A stretch of DNA of 64,000 nt from Litsea cubeba. Taxonomy: Eukaryota; Streptophyta; Magnoliopsida; Laurales; Lauraceae. A program made the position numbers and the translations under genes. Where the stretch lies: positions 121,303,592-121,367,591 of the forward strand of contig CM022946.1 in assembly GCA_012931725.1 (NCBI GenBank), written 5' to 3'. Below the pieces are notes generated by a model, which saw only the letters and a program-made list of their open reading frames with translations, was not told the DNA's origin and made no database searches. Positions 59,855 through 64,000 of this stretch are shown in pieces (positions within the stretch are counted from its first letter, which is position 1; each line of letters opens with the position of its first letter).

Positions 59855-60846
59855 GGGGTGGAGAACATTCCGGTAGTGTGCGAGTTTCCCGATGTTTTTC
59901 TGGAAGAAATTCCAGGTTTACCACCTGTTAAAGATGTTGAGTTCACAATAGAGTTGATGCTAGGAACTGCTCTGATCTCCATTGCTCCTTATAGGATGGC
60001 CCCAGCAGAGTTTGGAGAATTGAAACTACTGTTACAAGAGTTGCTAGACAAAGGCTTTGTAAGGCCAAGTGTTTCCCCATGGGGAGCCCCAGTTCTATTT
60101 GTCAAGAAGAAAGATGGAAGCTTGAGGATGTGTATAGATTACAGAAAATTGAACCAAGTGACCATCAAGAACAAGTACCCTTTGCCAAGGATAGACGAGT
60201 TGTTTGATCAGTTGCAAGGTGCAGAGTTTTTCTCGAAGACAGATTTGAGGTCCGGATACCATCAGTTGAGAGTTAGAGAATCAGACATCCCGAAGACAGC
60301 TTTTCGGACTAGATACGGGCACTATGAATTTTTGGTGATGCCCTTGGGACTGACGAATGCACTAGCAATATTTATGGCCCTTATGAACAAAATCTTTGCC
60401 CCCTATCTAGATCAGTTCACAGTCGTGTTTATTGATGACATTCTAGTGCATTCCAAGTCAAGAGAAGACCATGAGCAGCATTTGAGGACTTCATTGCAGT
60501 TGTTGAGAGATAATCAGTTGTATGCAAAGATTGGGAAATGCGAGTTTTGGCTAGAGCAAGTCACCTTTCTTGGTCACATCATCTCGAGAGAAGGACTAGC
60601 AGTTGATCCAACAAAGATAGAAGCAGTCATTAATTGGGAGAAGCCAAAGAATGTGACTGAGATTAGGATTTTTCTGGGATTAGCAGGATACTATAGGAGA
60701 TTCGTACAAGGATTTTCATCCATTGCTACACCATTGACCAAGTTGACCCGAAAGAATGTACCGTTCGTATGGTCAGAGAAATATGAAGCTAGTTTTGAAG
60801 AATTGAAGAAAAGGTTAACTTCAGCACCTGTCCTCACTTTACCTTC
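59751..60846 (+). repeat. tandem protease/RT segment, copy 1 (1096 bp)
   Basis: From GGG at 59751 (protease end) to the CTTC before GGG at 60847 (start of RNase H). The RT frame (59858-60862) is open with FIDD (about 60429) but ends PSGFSG-stop at the junction, so it lacks RNase H. Confidence 0.95.
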
Positions 60847-61941
60847 GGGTTTCTCCGGCTAGGTCCATTTCAGCTCTTTCTGCAGCTAACTTGTTGAGAT
60901 CAGGATGTGAAGGATTTATCGCATTTATCACCAAGGATGAACAGTCCTAAGGGGTGGAGAACATTCCGGTAGTGTGCGAGTTTCCCGATGTTTTTCCGGA
61001 AGAAATTCCAGGTTTACCACCTGTCAAAGATGTTGAGTTCACAATAGAGTTGATGCCAGGAACTGCTCTGATCTCCATTGCTCCTTATAGGATGGCCCCA
61101 GCAGAGTTAGGAGAATTGAAACTACTGTTACAAGAGTTGCTAGACAAAGGCGTTGTAAGGCCAAGTGTTTCCCATGGGGAGCCCCAGTTCTATTTGTCAA
61201 GAAGAAAGATGGAAGCTTGAGGATGTGTATAGATTACAGAAAATTGAACCAAGTGACCATCAAGAACAAGTACCCTTTGCCAAGGATAGACGAGTTGTTT
61301 GATCAGTTGCAAGGTGCAGAGTTTTTCTCGAAGATAGATTTGAGGTCCGGATACCATCAGTTGATAGTTAGAGAATCAGACATCCCGAAGACAGCTTTTC
61401 GGACTAGATACGGGCACTATGAATTTTTGGTGATGCCCTTTGGACTGACGAATGCACTAGCAATATTTATGGCCCTTATGAACAAAATATTTGCACCCTA
61501 TCTAGATCAGTTCACAGTCGTCTTTATTGATGACATTCTAGTGCATTCCAAGTCAAGAGAAGACCATGAGCAGCATTTGAGGACTTCATTGCAGTTGTTG
61601 AGAGATAATCAGTTGTATGCGAAGATTGGTAAGTGCGAGTTTTGGCTAGAGCAAGTCACCTTTCTTGGTCACATCATCTCGAGAGAAGGACTAGCAGTTG
61701 ATCCAGCAAAGATAGAAGCAGTCATTAATTGGGAGAAGCCAAAGAATGTGACTGAGATTAGGATTTTTCTGGGATTAGCAGGATACTATAGGAGATTCGT
61801 ACAAGGATTTTCATCCATTGCTGCACCATTGACCAAGTTGACCCGAAAGAATGTACCGTTTGTATGGTCAGAGAAATATGAAGCTAGTTTTGAAGAATTG
61901 AAGAAAAGGTTAACTTCAGCACCTGTCCTCACTTTACCTTC
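60847..61941 (+). repeat. tandem protease/RT segment, copy 2 (1095 bp)
   Basis: Starts at the junction CTTC-GGG-TTTCTCC. One C is missing at about 61169 (GTTTCCCATGGGG), splitting the RT frame. Elsewhere nearly identical to copy 1. Confidence 0.95.
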
Positions 61942-63035
61942 GGGTTTCTCCGACTAGGTTCATTTCAGCTCTTTCTGCAGCTAACTTGTTGAGATCAGGA
62001 TGTGAAGGATTTATCGCATTTGTCACCAAGGATGAACAGTCCTAAGGGGTGGAGAACATTCCGGTAGTGTGCGAGTTTCCCGATGTTTTTCCGAAAGAAA
62101 TTCCAGGTTTACCACCTGTCAAAGATGTTGAGTTCACAATAGAGTTGATGCCAGGAACTGCTCTGATCTCCATTGCTCCTTATAGGATGGCCCCAGCAGA
62201 GTTAGGAGAATTGAAACTACTGTTGCAAGAGTTGCTAGACAAAGGCGTTGTAAGGCCAAGTGTTTCCCATGGGGAGCCCCAGTTCTATTTGTCAAGAAGA
62301 AAGATGGAAGCTTGAGGATGTGTATAGATTACAGAAAATTGAACCAAGTGACCATCAAGAACAAGTACCCTTTGCCAAGGATAGATGAGTTATTTGATCA
62401 GTTGCAAGGTGCAGAGTTTTTCTCGAAGATAGATTTGAGGTCCGGATACCATCAGTTGAGGGTTAGAGAATCAGACATCCTGAAGATAGCTTTTCGGACT
62501 AGATGCGGGCACTATGAATTTTTGGTGATGCCCTTTGGACTGACGAATGCACCAGTGGTATTTATGGCCCTTATAAACAAGATCTTTGCACCCTATCTAG
62601 ATCAGTTCACAGTCGTCTTCATTGATGACATCCTAGTATATTCCAAGTCAAGAGAAGACCATGAGCAGCACTTGAGGACTTCATTGCGTTGTTGAGAGAT
62701 AACCAGTTGTATGCGAAGATTGGGAAGTGTGAGTTTTGGTTAGAGCAAGTCACTTTTCTTGGTCACATCATTTCTAAAGAAAGACTAGCAGTTGATCCAG
62801 CAAAGATAGAAGCAGTCATCAATTGGGTGAAGCCAAAGAATGTGACTGAGATTAGAAGTTTTCTGGGATTAGCAGGATACTATAGGAGATTTGTACAAGG
62901 ATTTTCATCCATTGCAGCACCTTTAACCAAATTGACCCAAAAGAATGTACCGTTCGTGTGGTCAGAGAAATGTGAAGCTAGTTTTGAGGAGTTGAAGAAG
63001 AGGTTAACTTCAGCGCCTGTTCTCACCTTACCTTC
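61942..63035 (+). repeat. tandem protease/RT segment, copy 3 (1094 bp), continues into RNase H
   Basis: It shares the missing C with copy 2 (about 62264). From about 62480 it departs from copies 1 and 2: AFRTRCGHYEF, NAPVVFMALINK, ILVYSKSRED, TEIRSFLGLAG. A further one-base loss lies near 62686. It joins the normal RNase H at 63036. Confidence 0.95.
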
Positions 63036-63888
63036 GGGGAGTGGTGGTTTTGTCATATATACGGATGCTTCAGGTGTAGGACTTGGATGTGTTTTGATGC
63101 AAAATGGGAATGTGATTGCGTATGGCTCGAGGCAATTGAAGGAACACGAGAAGAAATATGCGACGCACGATTTGTAGTTGGCAGCTATAGTGTTCGCGTT
63201 GAAGATGTGGAGACACTATTTGTACGGAGAAAAATTTGAAGTTCATTCGGATCACCGTAGTCTCCAATATTTGTTCTCTCAGAAGGAATTAAACATGAGG
63301 CAAAGAAAATGGATGGAGTACATCAAAGACTATGATTTCCCGATCATCTATCATCCGGGGAAGGTTAACGTAGTGGCAGATGCATTGAGTAGAAAATCAG
63401 TTAGTTTGGCGAGTTTGCAAGGGTTTTACAATTCTCAGCAATTCGAAGAATTGAGAGTAGAGTTCCAACCTTTGAGGGAATGAGTTGTGTTAGCAAATAT
63501 GACAGTGCCTGAGCCAGTCTTCATACAGAGAATTAAGGACAGTCATATGCAAGACCCGGACTTGGCTAAAATTGTAGAGCACATCTCAGAATGCCCAAAT
63601 TTTCAGATCATGGATGGAGTTTTGTACTTTCGTGGCAGACTTTGTGTTCCAAAGATTGATAATTTGAAGAATGACATTATGGTAGAAGCTCACAATACGA
63701 GGTATTCTGTACACCCGGGAGTACGAAGATGTACCAAAATTTGAAGAGTCATTTTTGGTGGAACAATATGAAGAGAGAGATAACAACCTTTGTATCCAGA
63801 TGCATGACTTGTCAATTGGTGAAGGCAGAACATCAGAAACCACTTGGTCTTTTGCAGCCCTTAGAAATTCCGGAGTGGAAATGGGAAT
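62689..63888 (+). pseudogene. Tekay-2 RT end, RNase H and integrase start, truncated
   Basis: RT thumb (GKCEFWLEQVTFLGHIISKE), RNase H (YTDASGVGLGCVLMQNGNVI; a TAG at 63175 interrupts HDLxLAAIVFALKMWRHYLY; DALSRKS end) and integrase zinc region (HNTRYSVHPG, CMTCQLVKAEHQKPL-type end near 63850). A stop at 63481 and a one-base shift near 63722 are seen. Coding ends at EWKWE where the new LTR starts; the catalytic integrase and chromodomain are not in the window. Confidence 0.88.
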
Positions 63889-64000
63889 TGTAAGACCCCG
63901 ACCCGAGAGACCTCGATTAGAGTTAATTGAGTTGTGCTTTAGATTTAAGGGTGTTTAGTGGTTTTTGGATTAGTTTGGGATTAGAATAGCTGTTATAATA
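63889..64000 (+). mobile_element. start of another LTR inserted in Tekay-2 integrase
   Basis: TGTAAGACCCCGACCCGAGA starts exactly where homology to Tekay-1 ends. It resembles the Tekay LTR start (TGTCAGACCCCGACCC) for 16 bases and then differs, so it is probably an element of a related subfamily. It runs off the window. Confidence 0.75.

Larger units (their letters stand above)
54684..63888 (+). mobile_element. Tekay-type Ty3/gypsy element (Tekay-2), interrupted in integrase
   Basis: 5' LTR 54684-57945, primer site for initiator tRNA-Met, gag, protease, three tandem copies of a protease/RT segment, RNase H and the integrase zinc region. At 63888 homology with Tekay-1 stops and a different LTR begins. 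It has the same orientation and family as Tekay-1, inserted in the MULE 3' flank. Flanking CATAT (54679-54683) is a candidate target site; the other side is off-window. Confidence 0.92.

Noticed and set aside
1..64000. tRNA, rRNA or other structural RNA genes
   Set aside because: None recognised; the only tRNA-like words are primer binding sites.

Overview
The window is angiosperm nuclear DNA made almost entirely of nested transposable elements. No intact host gene can be supported. Plant origin is indicated by a Tekay-type Ty3/gypsy chromovirus with a chromodomain and an initiator-tRNA-Met primer site, a Tat-lineage Ty3/gypsy element with a second RNase H, En/Spm (CACTA) elements, a MULE with SWIM and OTU domains, a plant mobile domain (PMD) gene and a PPR fragment. 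The species cannot be named from the sequence. Layout, left to right: (1) 1-7880, the right part of a Tekay element (Tekay-1): gag-pol in one frame with many stops, then a 3.1-kb 3' LTR. (2) 7881-18266, the 3' part of a CACTA element (CACTA-A) with a decayed TNP2 C-terminus, a decayed TNPA/Ptta-like gene, a solo LTR with a 5-bp target duplication, a PPR pseudogene fragment and subterminal repeats. (3) 18267-21804, unassigned sequence with a possible small membrane-protein gene on the minus strand, ending at a second CACTA terminus (CACTA-B). (4) 21805-52659, a minus-strand Tat element (Tat-B: 5' LTR, leader, gag; its pol side lies beyond CACTA-B), split by (5) a complete plus-strand Tat element of the same family (Tat-A, 25274-48080, 22.8 kb, 2328-bp LTRs, target duplication ATATG). 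(6) 52660-54683, the C-terminal half of a MULE transposase with a fused OTU domain. (7) 54684-63888, a second Tekay element (Tekay-2) whose protease/RT region is present three times in tandem. (8) 63889-64000, the start of another LTR that cuts Tekay-2 integrase. Inferred nesting: MULE contains Tat-B; Tat-B contains Tat-A and CACTA-B; CACTA-B may contain CACTA-A, which contains Tekay-1 and the solo LTR; Tekay-2 sits in the MULE 3' flank and is itself interrupted. The most interesting item is the antisense gene inside Tat-A (44559 to 39965, minus strand). It has its own TATA box, a 10-nt first coding exon, a PMD domain, small acidic exons and a C-terminal coiled-coil. It converges on gag-pol across two tandem-repeat arrays. 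Extra ORFs in Tat-lineage elements are known; the promoter and exon model here are read from this sequence. Other points are the near-identical LTRs of Tat-A around heavily broken coding regions, the triplicated RT segment of Tekay-2, and CpG-rich palindromic modules in every full LTR family seen.
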